Source: Bosea sp. NBC_00550 (GTDB lineage Bacteria; Pseudomonadota; Alphaproteobacteria; Rhizobiales; Beijerinckiaceae). From it: a DNA stretch of 64,000 bases. The translations under genes and the position numbers were made by a program. Numbering within the stretch: position 1 is the stretch's first letter; every line of letters starts with the position of its first letter. Positions 1 to 8,617 of the stretch are shown piece after piece. The notes under the pieces are model-generated. The model was not told the origin of the DNA. It was given only the letters and a program-made list of their open reading frames with translations, and made no database searches. The DNA is taken from assembly GCF_026020075.1 (NCBI RefSeq), contig NZ_CP102772.1, positions 4,802,501 through 4,866,500 on the forward strand. The letters are read 5' to 3'.

Positions 1-235
1 CGTCGCGCTCCCAGCCATGCTGTTGGCCGTCAGGTTCGACCACCAGCTTGCGGTCGATGCAGAGGAAGTCGACGGTGTAGCCGAGCAGCGGCACTTGCCG
101 CCGGAACTTCAAACCGTCGAGGCGGCGATCGCGGATGAGGGACCACAGCATGTCCTCGGCTTCCGTCGCTCGGGCGCGGAGCTTTCGGGCGAGAGGCGGC
201 GTTCTGTGGTGACTGGAAGGATGCTGTACCGGCAT
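1..235 (-). CDS. DUF559 domain-containing protein (endonuclease-like), 3' end cut by the window edge
   Basis: Reading the minus strand from the ATG at 235 gives about 78 residues before the left edge: MPVQHPSSHHRTPPLARKLR, then ARATEAEDMLWSLIRDRRLD, then GLKFRRQVPLLGYTVDFLCI and DRKLVVEPDGQQH. The pattern of A-R-x-x-x-T-x-x-E-x-x-L-W-x-x-L, then K-F-R-R-Q, then DF and E-x-D-G-x-x-H is characteristic of DUF559, a fold related to Vsr and restriction endonucleases. The D/E residues of 'VDF' and 'VVEPDGQQH' are in the positions expected for the nuclease core. Family members are usually 110-140 residues, so roughly the last third is missing. Most alphaproteobacterial genomes carry several such small genes and their role is unknown. 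The long plus-strand frame across this stretch is an antisense shadow. Confidence 0.8.
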   Translation of the reverse strand, partial: MPVQHPSSHHRTPPLARKLRARATEAEDMLWSLIRDRRLDGLKFRRQVPLLGYTVDFLCIDRKLVVEPDGQQHGWERD

Positions 236-340
236 GCCGTTCCCGGCAAGGGCGGTCCCTCACCTCTGCCCCTCATCCGGGGGAGGGTTCCCGTCCCGGT
301 TCATAGCACGCCTCGAACGGAAGACATGGGCCCGCCCGCC

Positions 341-1147
341 TCAGGGCGAGATCGCCTGCAGCGCCCAGGCGCGCGCTTCGAGCGGGATCGTGCCGTCGGC
401 GGCGATCGGCAGGCTCTCGCGCAGCTTGAGCCGCAGCTGCTCGCGCGCCTCGGGCGGCAGGCTGGCGCAATAGCCGGGGGCCGGGCCGGCGCCGAGCGTG
501 AAGGGCTGCCAGAGATCGTCGAAATCGCGGAACAGCGTCGGCACGGTGATCGCCTCGCAGGCGATGTCGACCAGCCCCGCGGCGCCGGCAAGCTCGGTCA
601 GTCCCTCCTGCGTGCAGAAGGGAAAGCGCCTGTCCTCGGTGAGCTCGCGCGCATTGGGGTCGAGCGCCGCCGCGGCGGTCCAGAAGGCGCGCATGAACTG
701 GATGCCGCCGCCCGGATAATCCCAGACATAGAAGGCGACGAGCCCGCCCGGCCGCAGGACGCGCCGCATCTCGGCCAGCGCCTTGCCCCGGTCCGGCACG
801 AAGTTGAGCATCAGCGCCGAGCCGGCGGCGTCGGCGCTGGCGTTCTCCAGCGGCAGCGCCTCGGCGCTGCCGAGCCCGAAGGTGACGCGTCGGTCGGTCA
901 CGCGCGCCTGCGCCTGCGCCAGAAAGCCTTCGGAAGGGTCGATCGCGACGATGCTGACCGGCACGGCCTCGCCCAGCAGCGCCTCGGTCAGCGCGCCGGT
1001 GCCGCAGCCGATGTCGAGCCAATCGAAGCCCGGCAGGGGATTCAGCCAGTCGACAAAGCGCGGCGCGAGCTGGCGGCTCCAGCGCCCCATATAGCGATCA
1101 TAGCTGTCGCCGGCCTGCCATGCGTCATGGCGCGTCTGGTCGGGCAT
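341..1147 (-). CDS. class I SAM-dependent methyltransferase (UbiE/Methyltransf_11 type)
   Basis: The 268-residue product has the Rossmann-type SAM motif I LDIGCGTGAL at residues 44-53. An acidic motif II (VAIDPSEGF) follows, then a post-I segment (FGLGSAEALPLENASAD) and motif III (RVLRPGGLVAFYVWDYPGG). That order is typical of UbiE-like small-molecule methyltransferases. The N-terminal segment WQAGDSYDRYMGRWSR is common in family members of unknown substrate. It is cytosolic, with no signal or membrane segment. It stands alone between the DUF559 gene and a gene-poor stretch, so context does not suggest a substrate. The methyltransferase call is strong; any narrower assignment would be guesswork. 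Confidence 0.9.
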   Translation of the reverse strand: MPDQTRHDAWQAGDSYDRYMGRWSRQLAPRFVDWLNPLPGFDWLDIGCGTGALTEALLGEAVPVSIVAIDPSEGFLAQAQARVTDRRVTFGLGSAEALPLENASADAAGSALMLNFVPDRGKALAEMRRVLRPGGLVAFYVWDYPGGGIQFMRAFWTAAAALDPNARELTEDRRFPFCTQEGLTELAGAAGLVDIACEAITVPTLFRDFDDLWQPFTLGAGPAPGYCASLPPEAREQLRLKLRESLPIAADGTIPLEARAWALQAISP

Positions 1148-1940
1148 CGTCTGGCCTTTGGCTCTACGATAACTAACCTTACGTCAAGGCGATAACCTGT
1201 ACGAGCGAGGGATGTTCCACGTCGTGAAACCGGGGTGTAAAACTTATCCCCGCCCTTTCAACCCAAGCCTATTCTCGACCCACCTCATCCCCGAGGGGCA
1301 GCCATCCGGAGGCATGTCGTGTGGCGGGATGGGGTCGGCGCCTGCGGCTGGCCTTGCACGCCAGACTCGGGAGGCTTCGGGGCACCGCTCTGGGGACATT
1401 ACGATCCCTGCGCGAGGAGCTCGCTGGGAGGCTCGAAGGGAAAGGTTCTGCAACCCGAGACGCGACGAGGCCGGCATCGAACTGAGAAGTGCAAGCCACT
1501 TTTCGGGACCATCCGATGCACGAGACAAAGCGGAGCGCAGCGCGCTCCGTGCCGAACTGGCGTCGAGGCGAGCGGGACCGGAACCGGAGAGCCGTAGAAG
1601 CGCGGCCCGGAGTCTAGATGAGAACGCCGATAGGCGGAGCGCCACGGGGCGTGCGGAAGGTGGCTCAATCCTTCCGCGCCGCATCCTGGCTCAATGGAAG
1701 CGGCCCGATACCCCCGCGCCTCGCGGCGCTCCGCTGCCCCTCGAATTTCGAAACGCTCGTGCGGCAGCGCTGGCGGGTGAAAACACGCGCGTCATTCTCG
1801 GGCGACCGCAGGGAGACCCGGGAATCCCGGGCCGGAGGAGGCTCCGGCGCATCCTCGTCAGGAGATGCCCGGATCAAGCCCGGGCATGACGCGGGAGCCG
1901 AGCCGGGCGTGACGCCGATATGCGGTTGGAAAGGAGCGCC
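1148..1940. other. gene-poor stretch of about 790 bp
   Basis: No convincing gene is visible. Open frames exist on both strands (for example 1212-1889 plus and 1244-1684 minus), but their translations are rich in Arg, Ser, Ala and Gly, show no domain, and have no ribosome-binding site. The last 150 bp hold a palindromic repeat element (1790-1892, listed separately). The central part, about 1440-1780, could be a decayed gene or mobile element but contains no terminal repeats I can recognise. Confidence 0.5.
1790..1892. repeat. long palindromic intergenic element, 'CGTCATTCTCGGG' family, copy 1
   Basis: The element opens with CGTCATTCTCGGGCGACCG and closes with GCCCGGGCATGACG. It contains the internal hairpins GACCCGGGAATCCCGGGCC and GCCCGGATCAAGCCCGGGC, and the shared word AGGAGATGC near the 3' side. 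A second copy lies at 27114-27221 with the same opening, the same AGGAGATGC word and the same closing GCATGACG. The element sits in a gene-free stretch upstream of the Nudix gene's 3' end. Confidence 0.7.
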
Positions 1941-2390
1941 TTACGCCGCCAGGGCGGGCGTGTTTCCCAGCTTGCGGATGGCGGTGCTGAGCTCCGGCTC
2001 GTCGACCAGGTCGGCGGCGTCGGCAAGCTTGAACCAGTGCAGGTCGCGCTGGTGCTGCTCGGCGAAGTTGTCGAGCTGCTGCTCGACCTCGAGCAGGTAG
2101 AGTTTCACCTCGCAGAGCGCGAAATGGTCGCTCATGCGCTTCCAGTAGGTGTAGCGCCCGGCCGGATCGCGGCTGACGCGGCCGAGGACGCCGGCCTCCT
2201 CATAGGCCTCGCGCGCCGCGGCGTCGCGATCCTTCAGCCCCTTCATCGGCCAGCCCTTGGGGACGATCCAGCGCCGGGTCGTCCGCGATGTCACCAGCAG
2301 GATTTCAGTCGAGCCGTCGGCGGCACGGCGGATCGGCATGGCGGCGATCTGCGACCGCTTCTCCCCCGGTTTCCGCTTGGCCTTCTTCAT
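1941..2390 (-). CDS. Nudix hydrolase, DIPP-like
   Basis: This is a 149-residue Nudix-fold hydrolase from the ATG at 2390 (MKKAKRKPGEKRSQIAAMPI). The Nudix box reads G-W-P-M-K-G-L, then seven residues, then REAYEEAGV. The catalytic REAYEE helix is intact, but the early Glu of the canonical GX5E is Leu. The lead-in RTTRRWIVPKGWPMKG resembles diphosphoinositol-polyphosphate/dinucleotide-polyphosphate (DIPP-type) hydrolases of alphaproteobacteria, which also vary at this position. The frame stays open to 2495, but the extra 35 residues look non-conserved and overlap an AT-rich, promoter-like stretch at 2440-2490, so I prefer the shorter start. It follows nhaA on the same strand. The substrate is not determined by the sequence. 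Confidence 0.82.
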   Translation of the reverse strand: MKKAKRKPGEKRSQIAAMPIRRAADGSTEILLVTSRTTRRWIVPKGWPMKGLKDRDAAAREAYEEAGVLGRVSRDPAGRYTYWKRMSDHFALCEVKLYLLEVEQQLDNFAEQHQRDLHWFKLADAADLVDEPELSTAIRKLGNTPALAA

Positions 2391-2516
2391 CGACGCTGGA
2401 AGCCCCTTCTTGGCTGCACATTCGTCCGGCTCCGAATCATAATGTTCGCCGGAGCGAATAAATATTGCATCGCTGCGTAAAATTGGAAGAGGCATTCTGC
2501 CGAAAAAGTGAACGCG

Positions 2517-3716
2517 TCAGCCCTGCTTCCTGTGCATATCTTCCCCGGCGGAGAACCGCAGAAGCAGCCAGCCGCCGATGCCGGAGATGAGCGAGCCCGC
2601 GATCACGCCCATCTTGGTCTGGTTCTGAAGCATCTCCGAATCCGGGAAGGCGAGCAGGCCGATGAACAGGCTCATGGTGAAGCCGATGCCGCAGAGCAGG
2701 GCGATGCCGTAGAACTGAGCCCAGGAGGCTCTGGCCGGCAGATCGGCGAGCCCGGCCCGGATCGCCAGCCAGCCGAAGCCGAAGATGCCGATCTGCTTGC
2801 CGACGAACAGGCCGAGCAGGATGCCGAGCGGCAGCGGCTCCGCCAGCGTCGCGAGCCCGAGGCCGCTGAAGGGAAGGCCGGCATTGGCGAAGCCGAAGAT
2901 CGGGATGATCAGGAAGGCGACATAAGGGTGGAGCCCGTGCTCCAGCCGGTGCAGCGGCGAGCCCGCGTCGTCGGGCCTGGCGGGTGAGGCCTTGAGCGGG
3001 ATGGTCAGCGCCAGAGCGACACCGGCCAGCGTGGCGTGCACGCCGGATTTCAGCGTGAAGATCCAGAGCGCGATGCCGAGCAGCAGATAGGGCGCGAGCC
3101 GCGTCACGCCGAGGCGGTTGAGGACAGCAAGCGCAATGAGCGTCAATGCCGCGAGGCCGAGATACAGTTCGGACAGCCCGCTGGTGTAGAACACCGCGAT
3201 GATGATCACCGCGCCGAGATCGTCGAGGATGGCGAGCGCGGTCAGGAAGACCTTGAGCGAGGCCGGAACACGTGGTCCCAGCAGCGAGAGCACGCCGAGC
3301 GCGAAGGCGATGTCGGTGGCTGTCGGGATCGCCCAGCCGCGCAGGCTCTCGGGCGCGCCGCGGTTGAGGGCGACATAGATCAGCGCCGGCGCGACCATGC
3401 CGCCGAGCGCGGCGAAGCCGGGCAGCGCCCGTCGCCCCCAGCTCGAGAGCTGCCCGTCCAGCATCTCGCGCTTGATCTCGAGCCCGACGAGCAGGAAGAA
3501 CACCGCCATCAGCGCGTCGTTGATCCAGTGCAGCACCGAAAGGCCGAGCACATAGCTCTTCAGCGCGGCGAAATAGAACGGCGCCGCCGGCGAGTTGGCG
3601 ATGACGACGGCGAGCGCCGCAACCGCCATCAGCACGATGCCGCCGGAGGCCTCGCTGTGCAGGAATTCCCGCAACGCGGAAAGGGGTCTCGTCCGTGCAG
3701 CGGGGCCGGCCATCAT
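2517..3716 (-). CDS. nhaA: Na+/H+ antiporter NhaA
   Basis: This 399-residue inner-membrane protein has about 12 hydrophobic segments. NhaA exchanges external protons for cytosolic Na+ or Li+ for pH and salt homeostasis. Diagnostic motifs are present: [16 protein letters not shown] (about 76-90), [17 protein letters not shown] (131-147, Asp135) and [14 protein letters not shown] (161-174, Asp165/Asp166). These correspond to E. coli Asp133 and Asp163/164, the ion-binding and transport residues. Length fits the family (388 residues in E. coli). The start is a tandem ATGATG preceded by a good AGAGGAG ribosome-binding site. The Nudix gene follows on the same strand after a gap of about 125 bp. Confidence 0.97.
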   Translation of the reverse strand: MMAGPAARTRPLSALREFLHSEASGGIVLMAVAALAVVIANSPAAPFYFAALKSYVLGLSVLHWINDALMAVFFLLVGLEIKREMLDGQLSSWGRRALPGFAALGGMVAPALIYVALNRGAPESLRGWAIPTATDIAFALGVLSLLGPRVPASLKVFLTALAILDDLGAVIIIAVFYTSGLSELYLGLAALTLIALAVLNRLGVTRLAPYLLLGIALWIFTLKSGVHATLAGVALALTIPLKASPARPDDAGSPLHRLEHGLHPYVAFLIIPIFGFANAGLPFSGLGLATLAEPLPLGILLGLFVGKQIGIFGFGWLAIRAGLADLPARASWAQFYGIALLCGIGFTMSLFIGLLAFPDSEMLQNQTKMGVIAGSLISGIGGWLLLRFSAGEDMHRKQG

Positions 3717-3795
3717 GATCTCCTCTGTGGATCGAGCAGAAGGAGATACGACAGGCCTATGGATATGACCAAATCTGCAGATGTCGCAGTGGAAT

Positions 3796-4182
3796 TCAGA
3801 GCTTCTTGCCGTCCTTGTCGAACTGCTTGAGGAAGGCGATCAGGTCGTTGATCTCCTTCTCGCCCTTGATGCCGGCGAAGATCATCTTGGTGCCCGGAAT
3901 CTTGGCCCTGGGGTCCTTGATGTAGTCGGTGAAGGTGGTTTCGTCCCAGGTCAGGCCGGAGTTCTTGTTGGCGGCGGAATAGCTGTAGGCCTCGACCGCG
4001 CCCGAATGCCGGCCGATCAGGCCGTTGAGCTCGGGGCCGACGAGGTTGCGCGCGCCCTCGCCGATCTGGTGGCAGGCGCGGCACTTATTGAAGGATCGTT
4101 CACCGGCCGCGGCGTCCTGCGCGGCGGCTGATTGACTGAGGAACGGCAGGATAAGGAGGAGGCTCGGGAGAATGGCTCGCAT
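3796..4182 (-). CDS. class I cytochrome c, periplasmic
   Basis: The 128-residue product starts at the ATG at 4182 ([21 protein letters not shown]), which gives a clear Sec signal peptide cleaved near AAA-QD. The haem motif CRACH lies about 13 residues into the mature protein. The distal Met ligand is expected in [13 protein letters not shown], and the C-terminal helix is [11 protein letters not shown]. This layout matches the small soluble cytochrome c2/c550 family of alphaproteobacteria, which shuttle electrons between the bc1 complex and oxidases or dehydrogenases. The frame is open further upstream to 4209, but that would put nine charged residues before the signal peptide. No partner enzyme is adjacent. 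Confidence 0.93.
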   Translation of the reverse strand: MRAILPSLLLILPFLSQSAAAQDAAAGERSFNKCRACHQIGEGARNLVGPELNGLIGRHSGAVEAYSYSAANKNSGLTWDETTFTDYIKDPRAKIPGTKMIFAGIKGEKEINDLIAFLKQFDKDGKKL

Positions 4183-4263
4183 GGTCAGGTCTTTTCGACT
4201 TGGAGGCATTCTTACATAACCCGAAGCCGCGCGGCGGCGGCATGGGTCCTTTCGCCGCGCACC

Positions 4264-5079
4264 TCAGAGCTCGCCGATCCACTCCGCGACGGTGGCGGTG
4301 AAGGCGTCCGGGCGCGAGACCGGGAAGAGATGTCCGCCGGTCTCCATGATGGTGCGCCGGCAGCCGGGCAGGGCGGCGGCAAGCGCTTCCTGATGGTAGA
4401 CGGGCACGACGATGTCGTCGCGCGTGCCTAGCACCAGCACCGGCATCATCAGCGAGCCGATATCGGCCGAGCCGTCGAAGGCGAGCAGGGCATCGATGCG
4501 CTCATGCGTCACAATCCTCGCCTGCTCGCTGACGGGCGCCGATGCCAGCGCATCGTCGTAGATATGCCAGTTCTGCTCGATCCAGCGCGGCTGATAGCCG
4601 CTGAGCACGGAGATCGCGGCGTAGGCGTAGGGGTCCGCATCGAGGATCGCGCGGCGCGCCCCGAACAAGGCGCTCAGGAACCGGCCGGGCGAGAGCCAGC
4701 TTGCGCTCAGGATCAGGCCGTCGAGGCGCCCCGGAGCGAGCTTGGCGATCCGCTGGGCAATGCAGCCGCCCGTGGAATGGCCGAGCACGACCGCGCGCTC
4801 GATGCCGGCGGCGTCGAGGACCGCCAGGCTGTCGCGGGCCAGAAGCTCGATATCGCAGGGCGCTTCGCCGCGCGTGCTGGAGCCGATGCCGCGCTGGTCG
4901 AAGCGGATCACCTGGAAGGAGCGCGACAGCGTCGCGGCGATCTCCGTCCAGAACGTTGCCGTGCCGCTCAGCCCGCTGACGAGCAGCAGCGGCTGGCCAT
5001 GGCCCTCCTTGAAGGCGTGGAGCACCGCGCCGTCGGGCGTCTCGACCTTGAAGTCGATGATCTCGGTCGTGGCTGTCAT
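4264..5079 (-). CDS. alpha/beta-fold hydrolase
   Basis: This 271-residue cytosolic hydrolase has an oxyanion-region LLLVSGLSGTATFW, the strand-4 motif FDQRGIGSS, and the nucleophile elbow GHSTGG (Ser102). An acid follows in LGTRDDIVVP, and the catalytic His is in METGGHLFPVSRP near residue 250. The triad is therefore complete. Overall it resembles the 3-oxoadipate enol-lactonase/RutD group, but these families cannot be separated by eye. The start ATG at 5079 has GAGGTGA 8 bases upstream. It lies on the same strand as, and downstream of, the flavin reductase and GntR genes with a gap of 295 bp, so co-transcription is possible but not shown. Confidence 0.88.
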   Translation of the reverse strand: MTATTEIIDFKVETPDGAVLHAFKEGHGQPLLLVSGLSGTATFWTEIAATLSRSFQVIRFDQRGIGSSTRGEAPCDIELLARDSLAVLDAAGIERAVVLGHSTGGCIAQRIAKLAPGRLDGLILSASWLSPGRFLSALFGARRAILDADPYAYAAISVLSGYQPRWIEQNWHIYDDALASAPVSEQARIVTHERIDALLAFDGSADIGSLMMPVLVLGTRDDIVVPVYHQEALAAALPGCRRTIMETGGHLFPVSRPDAFTATVAEWIGEL

Positions 5080-5374
5080 GCGTCACCTCGCGGAAGGGGA
5101 CGTGAGGTTCTGCGCCCGGCGCACATGGTCTCGAACATGGCCCCGTTCTCCCTGAAACGTGAGGTCGCCCGCCCTCCGGTCATTCCGGCCTTGATCTGGC
5201 CGATTGGACCGGTTCGTGTCAGGATGGCGCATCAGGGCCGCCCCTGCCATGGCGTGAGTGCAGGGGGCGGAATGTTCTCGGCGCAGAGCAAATAGACCAA
5301 AGACTAATTGGCCTGCGTCTGGTGCATAGCTTTGCGCTGTGTCTGCCGGAGAGCCGCGAGGCGAGGCGTGTTCG

Positions 5375-6085
5375 CTACGATTTCCGTCGGCTGCGCCTGT
5401 TTGCAGCGCCGGGATCGGTGCGCCAGGTCTCGACCGGCAGAGTGGGTAGGTCGAAATAGTCGCGCGTCGTCGCATAGCCCTGGCCGCCCATGCGTCCGAC
5501 GGCGTCGAGCGCGACGGGATCGACATAGAGCTTCTGCGGATCGATCGTATCGGCGCGGAAATGCGCGTAGACGACCTCGCCGAGGATGATCTCGCGCGAA
5601 TTGCCGATGCCGAGCGTGGTGTGATGCCGACATTCGAAGGCCGCCGGCGCCTGGCCGATCCAGGGGCAGGGCACCTTGACGCCGGGCATCGCGGTCAGTC
5701 CGGCTTCCGCCAGCTCGTCGGCACCGGGCTCGAAAGGCACCGCGCAGACATTCATGCCTTCGACCAGCGCGTCGGAGACGATGTTCACGGTGAAGGCCAG
5801 GGTCTGGCGGACATTGCGGCCGGTGTCCTTCTGCGCGCCGCTGGGCCGGTACTCGACGCCGAGAGCCAGGATTGCGGGATCGGCCGAGAGGCAGTTGAAG
5901 AAGGAGAACGGCGCGGCATTCACCGTGCCGTGCTCGTCGACCGTGGTCACCAGCGCGATCGGACGCGGCACGACCGCGCCGATCAGGAGCTTGTAGCGCT
6001 CGCGCGGGGTCAGTGCCGCGAAGTCGAAGGTGACGATGCCGGGGGCGGTTTCGGCGCGCGGCTGTCCGGTGGGGTGGGCGGTCAC
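5375..6085 (-). CDS. flavin reductase family protein (DIM6/NTAB type, FMN-binding)
   Basis: The 236-residue product has a flavin-reductase-like split barrel: LIGAVVPRPIALVTTVDEHG, NAAPFSFFNCLSADPAILAL, DTGRNVRQTLAFTVNIV and the late HTTLGIGNSREIILGEVV. Proteins of this group bind FMN and often supply reduced flavin to a partner monooxygenase, but many have no known partner. I choose the GTG at 6085 because it overlaps the stop of the upstream GntR gene in a GTGA arrangement, which suggests translational coupling, and the domain begins soon after it. The open frame extends further upstream into the GntR gene but that part is not conserved protein. No flavin-dependent monooxygenase lies next to it. 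Confidence 0.87.
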   Translation of the reverse strand: MTAHPTGQPRAETAPGIVTFDFAALTPRERYKLLIGAVVPRPIALVTTVDEHGTVNAAPFSFFNCLSADPAILALGVEYRPSGAQKDTGRNVRQTLAFTVNIVSDALVEGMNVCAVPFEPGADELAEAGLTAMPGVKVPCPWIGQAPAAFECRHHTTLGIGNSREIILGEVVYAHFRADTIDPQKLYVDPVALDAVGRMGGQGYATTRDYFDLPTLPVETWRTDPGAANRRSRRKS

Positions 6086-6789
6086 GATGGGGTCAATCCT
6101 TCGCTGCGGGCGTAGGGGGCGAGCACGTCGCGGATGTCCCGCTCGACGCGCGGGGTCAGCAAGGCGCGGGTCACGACGGCGCGCAGATGGTGGTCCATCA
6201 AATCGGCGGCGCGGGCGGCGTCGCCCGAGCGCAGCGCCTCGATGAGCTGGCGATGCTCGGAGACCGCGCATTCGCTGGAATGGGGACGCCCATAGATCGC
6301 CAGGATCAGCGAGCAGCGCGACGACGCTTCCTGGACATAGCGCAGCAGCAGCGCGTTGCCGGTCATCATCGCGAGCTTGATGTGGAACTCGCCGGAAAGG
6401 CGGATCGATTCCGGCCCGTCCTGCTCATGCGCCTTCTCTTCCTGCTCGACATGGGCTTCGAGCTCGGCCGCCTGGGCCGCCGTCAGGCGCCCGGCGAGGT
6501 TCTCCGCCACGAGCCGCTCCAGCCCGCGCCGGACCTCGAAGACGTCGCGCGCTTCCTCCAGAGTCGGATAGGCGACGGAGGCGCCGCGATTGGGCTTCAG
6601 CTCGACCAGCCCTTCGACGGCAAGGCGCCCGAAGGCTTCGCGCACCAGCGTGCGGCTGACGCCGAGCTGCTCGCCGATCGAATCCTCCGGCAGCTTGATG
6701 CCCGGCTTCAACGCTTGCTCGATGATGGCGCGCCGGAGCGCCCTGTATACGGATTCGGCCCGCAGAACCGGCGTGCGACGCTCGCCCAT
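6082..6789 (-). CDS. GntR-family transcriptional regulator, FCD (FadR) subfamily
   Basis: The 235-residue regulator has an N-terminal winged helix (about 8-75) with LPEDSIGEQLGVSRTLVREAFGRLAVEGLVELKPNRGASV, a standard GntR recognition region. It is followed by an all-helical FCD ligand-binding domain with FEVRRGLERLVAENLAG and a metal/ligand His pattern (EFHIKL, SEHRQLIEALRSGD, MDHHLRAV). The ATG at 6789 is preceded by GGGAAGG and is preferred over a GTG at 6840. It is divergent from the ABC-importer/amidohydrolase operon that starts at 7038 and is translationally coupled to the flavin reductase. A set of spaced ATCGyAyrC motifs lies in the shared promoter region. It most likely represses both transcripts until an importer substrate or catabolite binds. 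Confidence 0.92.
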   Translation of the reverse strand: MGERRTPVLRAESVYRALRRAIIEQALKPGIKLPEDSIGEQLGVSRTLVREAFGRLAVEGLVELKPNRGASVAYPTLEEARDVFEVRRGLERLVAENLAGRLTAAQAAELEAHVEQEEKAHEQDGPESIRLSGEFHIKLAMMTGNALLLRYVQEASSRCSLILAIYGRPHSSECAVSEHRQLIEALRSGDAARAADLMDHHLRAVVTRALLTPRVERDIRDVLAPYARSEGLTPS

Positions 6790-6879
6790 ATCGGCCTTCC
6801 CTCGTCCTGATCTGACAGTTTGCGGGAGCGTCAATGTCACGATCGCGGGCTCCGATCCAGTTTCCGCTTGTGCTCAATA

Positions 6880-6936
6880 ATCGCATACAATACGATCTTC
6901 ATATCGTATGCAAGTTTGATTACTAATCGCACACGA
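6880..6936. promoter_or_regulatory. candidate GntR/FCD operator: three ATCGyAyrC repeats at 23-bp pitch
   Basis: The motifs ATCGCATACAA (6880), ATCGTATGCAA (6903) and ATCGCACACGA (6926) begin exactly 23 bp apart in the region between the divergent GntR gene (start 6789) and the ABC operon (start 7038). Within the array, ATACGAT (6890-6896) and ATCGTAT (6903-6909) also form a perfect dyad around a 6-bp spacer. AT-rich operators with GTAT/ATAC cores are common in the FadR subfamily. The third copy is degenerate. Confidence 0.6.
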
Positions 6937-7037
6937 GATGGCGATCAAAACGCCACGGTGCCTAAAGAGGCGGCAGATGACGATCGAGGGTCCGGCCGCG
7001 TGCTGCGGCGGGCCGTCAACAAAAAGGGGAGAGTTGG

Positions 7038-8606
7038 ATGAAGAAGGCCTGGTTGCTGGCGGCCGTTGCCGCCTTTGCCCTGGTGGGTTCCGCCGAGGCG
7101 AAGACGCTCAAATGGGGCGCGGCGCGCGAGATCGCCTCGCTCGACCCCTATTCCTTCGGCGAGACCTTCACCCTGTCGGTGCTGAACCACGTCTATGAGG
7201 GGCTGGTGCGCTATACCGGCGACCTCAAGATCGAGCCGGCGCTGGCGGAATCATGGGAGACGGTGTCGCCGACCGTCTGGCGCTTCAAGCTGCGCCAGGG
7301 CGTCAAGTTCCACAACGGCAACCCGTTCACCGCCGATGACGTGATCGCCTCGCTGGCCCGCGTCACCCATGCGGACTCGCCGCTCAAGGGCAACCTGCCG
7401 GCCTATAAATCCTCGAAGAAGATCGACGACTATACCGTCGAGATCGAGGTCAACGGCCCCTATCCGCTGCTGCTCAACGACCTCACCAACATCTTCATCT
7501 TCGACAAGGAGTGGATGGAGGCCAACAACTCGCTGCTCCCCACCGATTCCGGCAAGGGCGTGAAGGGCTACGCCACCGACAACGCCAACGGCACCGGGCC
7601 GTTCTTCGTCGAAAGCCGCCGCGCCGATTCCAAGACCGTCTTCGCCAAGAACCCGAGCTGGTGGGACAAGCCGCAGCACAACATCGACAAGATCGAATTC
7701 ACGCCGATCACCTCGTCCTCGACGCGGGTCGCGGCGCTGCTTTCCGGCGAGATCGACTTCACCAACGTCGCCCCGCTGCAGGACCTGCCGCGCCTCTCCG
7801 CCTCGCCGGACGTCAAGGTGCTGCAGACCAACGAACTGCGCTCGGTCTTCTTCGCCTTCAACCTGACCGACAAGCTCTTCGAGAGCGACATGAAGGACAA
7901 GAACCCCTTCAAGGACATCAAGGTGCGCGAAGCACTCTATCGCGCCATCGACATCGACGCGGTCCAGAAGCGGGCGATGCGCGGCCTCTCGCGCAACACC
8001 GGCGCGCTCGTCGCTCCCGCCATCCCCGGCTATGAGCTCTCGCAGGACGACCGGCTGCCCTTCGACCTGAACGGCGCCAAGAAGCTCCTGGCCGATGCCG
8101 GCTACCCCAACGGCTTCTCCTTCCAGATGAACTGCCAGAGCGACTCCCTCGTCAACGAGGAGGAGTTCTGCCAGGCGGTCGCCTCGATGTGGTCGCGCGC
8201 CGGCCTCAAGCCCAATCTCAGCATGGCGCCGCGCAGCCAGCAGGCGCCCAAGCGCGTGAAGGGCGAGTTCGACGTGATCTCCTTCGGCTGGGCGAACGAG
8301 CCGATGATCGACGCCTATTCGCTGCTCGTGCAGGTGATGCGCTCGAAGAGCGGCACCGGCGGCGTCTTCAACTGGGGCAACTGGGGCGATCCGCGCATCG
8401 ACGCGCTGATCGACAAGGCCGGCGTCGAGCTCGACGACGCCAAGCGCATCCCGATGATGAAGGAGGCGCTCAAGATCGCCAAGGCCGAGCATCTCTTCAT
8501 CCCGTTGCACCAGCAGCCGATGGCCTGGGCGATGCGCTCCACCGTCGCCTCGACCGTGCAGGCCTCGGACAACAAGCCGCGGCTTTGGCTGACCATGATG
8601 AAGTGA
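7038..8606 (+). CDS. ABC transporter substrate-binding protein, dipeptide/oligopeptide type (SBP_bac_5)
   Basis: The 522-residue periplasmic binding protein has a Sec signal MKKAWLLAAVAAFALVGSAEA. The mature start KTLKWGAAREIASLDPYSFG and the signatures YEGLVRYTGDLKIEPALAESW and WRFKLRQGVKFHNGNPFTADDV mark the SBP_bac_5 family. Length is typical (500-540). Despite the family name, members bind peptides, glycosides, opines, nickel chelates and other compounds, so the ligand must be inferred from context; two amidohydrolases in the same operon suggest an N-containing molecule. It has a strong AGGGGAG ribosome-binding site. It is the first gene of the operon running to 15602 and is divergent from the GntR regulator. 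Confidence 0.95.
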   Translation: MKKAWLLAAVAAFALVGSAEAKTLKWGAAREIASLDPYSFGETFTLSVLNHVYEGLVRYTGDLKIEPALAESWETVSPTVWRFKLRQGVKFHNGNPFTADDVIASLARVTHADSPLKGNLPAYKSSKKIDDYTVEIEVNGPYPLLLNDLTNIFIFDKEWMEANNSLLPTDSGKGVKGYATDNANGTGPFFVESRRADSKTVFAKNPSWWDKPQHNIDKIEFTPITSSSTRVAALLSGEIDFTNVAPLQDLPRLSASPDVKVLQTNELRSVFFAFNLTDKLFESDMKDKNPFKDIKVREALYRAIDIDAVQKRAMRGLSRNTGALVAPAIPGYELSQDDRLPFDLNGAKKLLADAGYPNGFSFQMNCQSDSLVNEEEFCQAVASMWSRAGLKPNLSMAPRSQQAPKRVKGEFDVISFGWANEPMIDAYSLLVQVMRSKSGTGGVFNWGNWGDPRIDALIDKAGVELDDAKRIPMMKEALKIAKAEHLFIPLHQQPMAWAMRSTVASTVQASDNKPRLWLTMMK

Positions 8607-8617
8607 GGCGGCGGCGA

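Noticed and set aside
17..1195. Plus-strand open frame of 392 codons
   Set aside because: It is antisense to the DUF559 and methyltransferase genes, is Arg/Gly/Ala-rich and has no domain; both minus-strand genes have clear motifs.
1212..1889. Plus-strand frame of 225 codons and the opposing 1244-1684 frame
   Set aside because: No motif, no ribosome-binding site, and the 3' part translates a repeat element.
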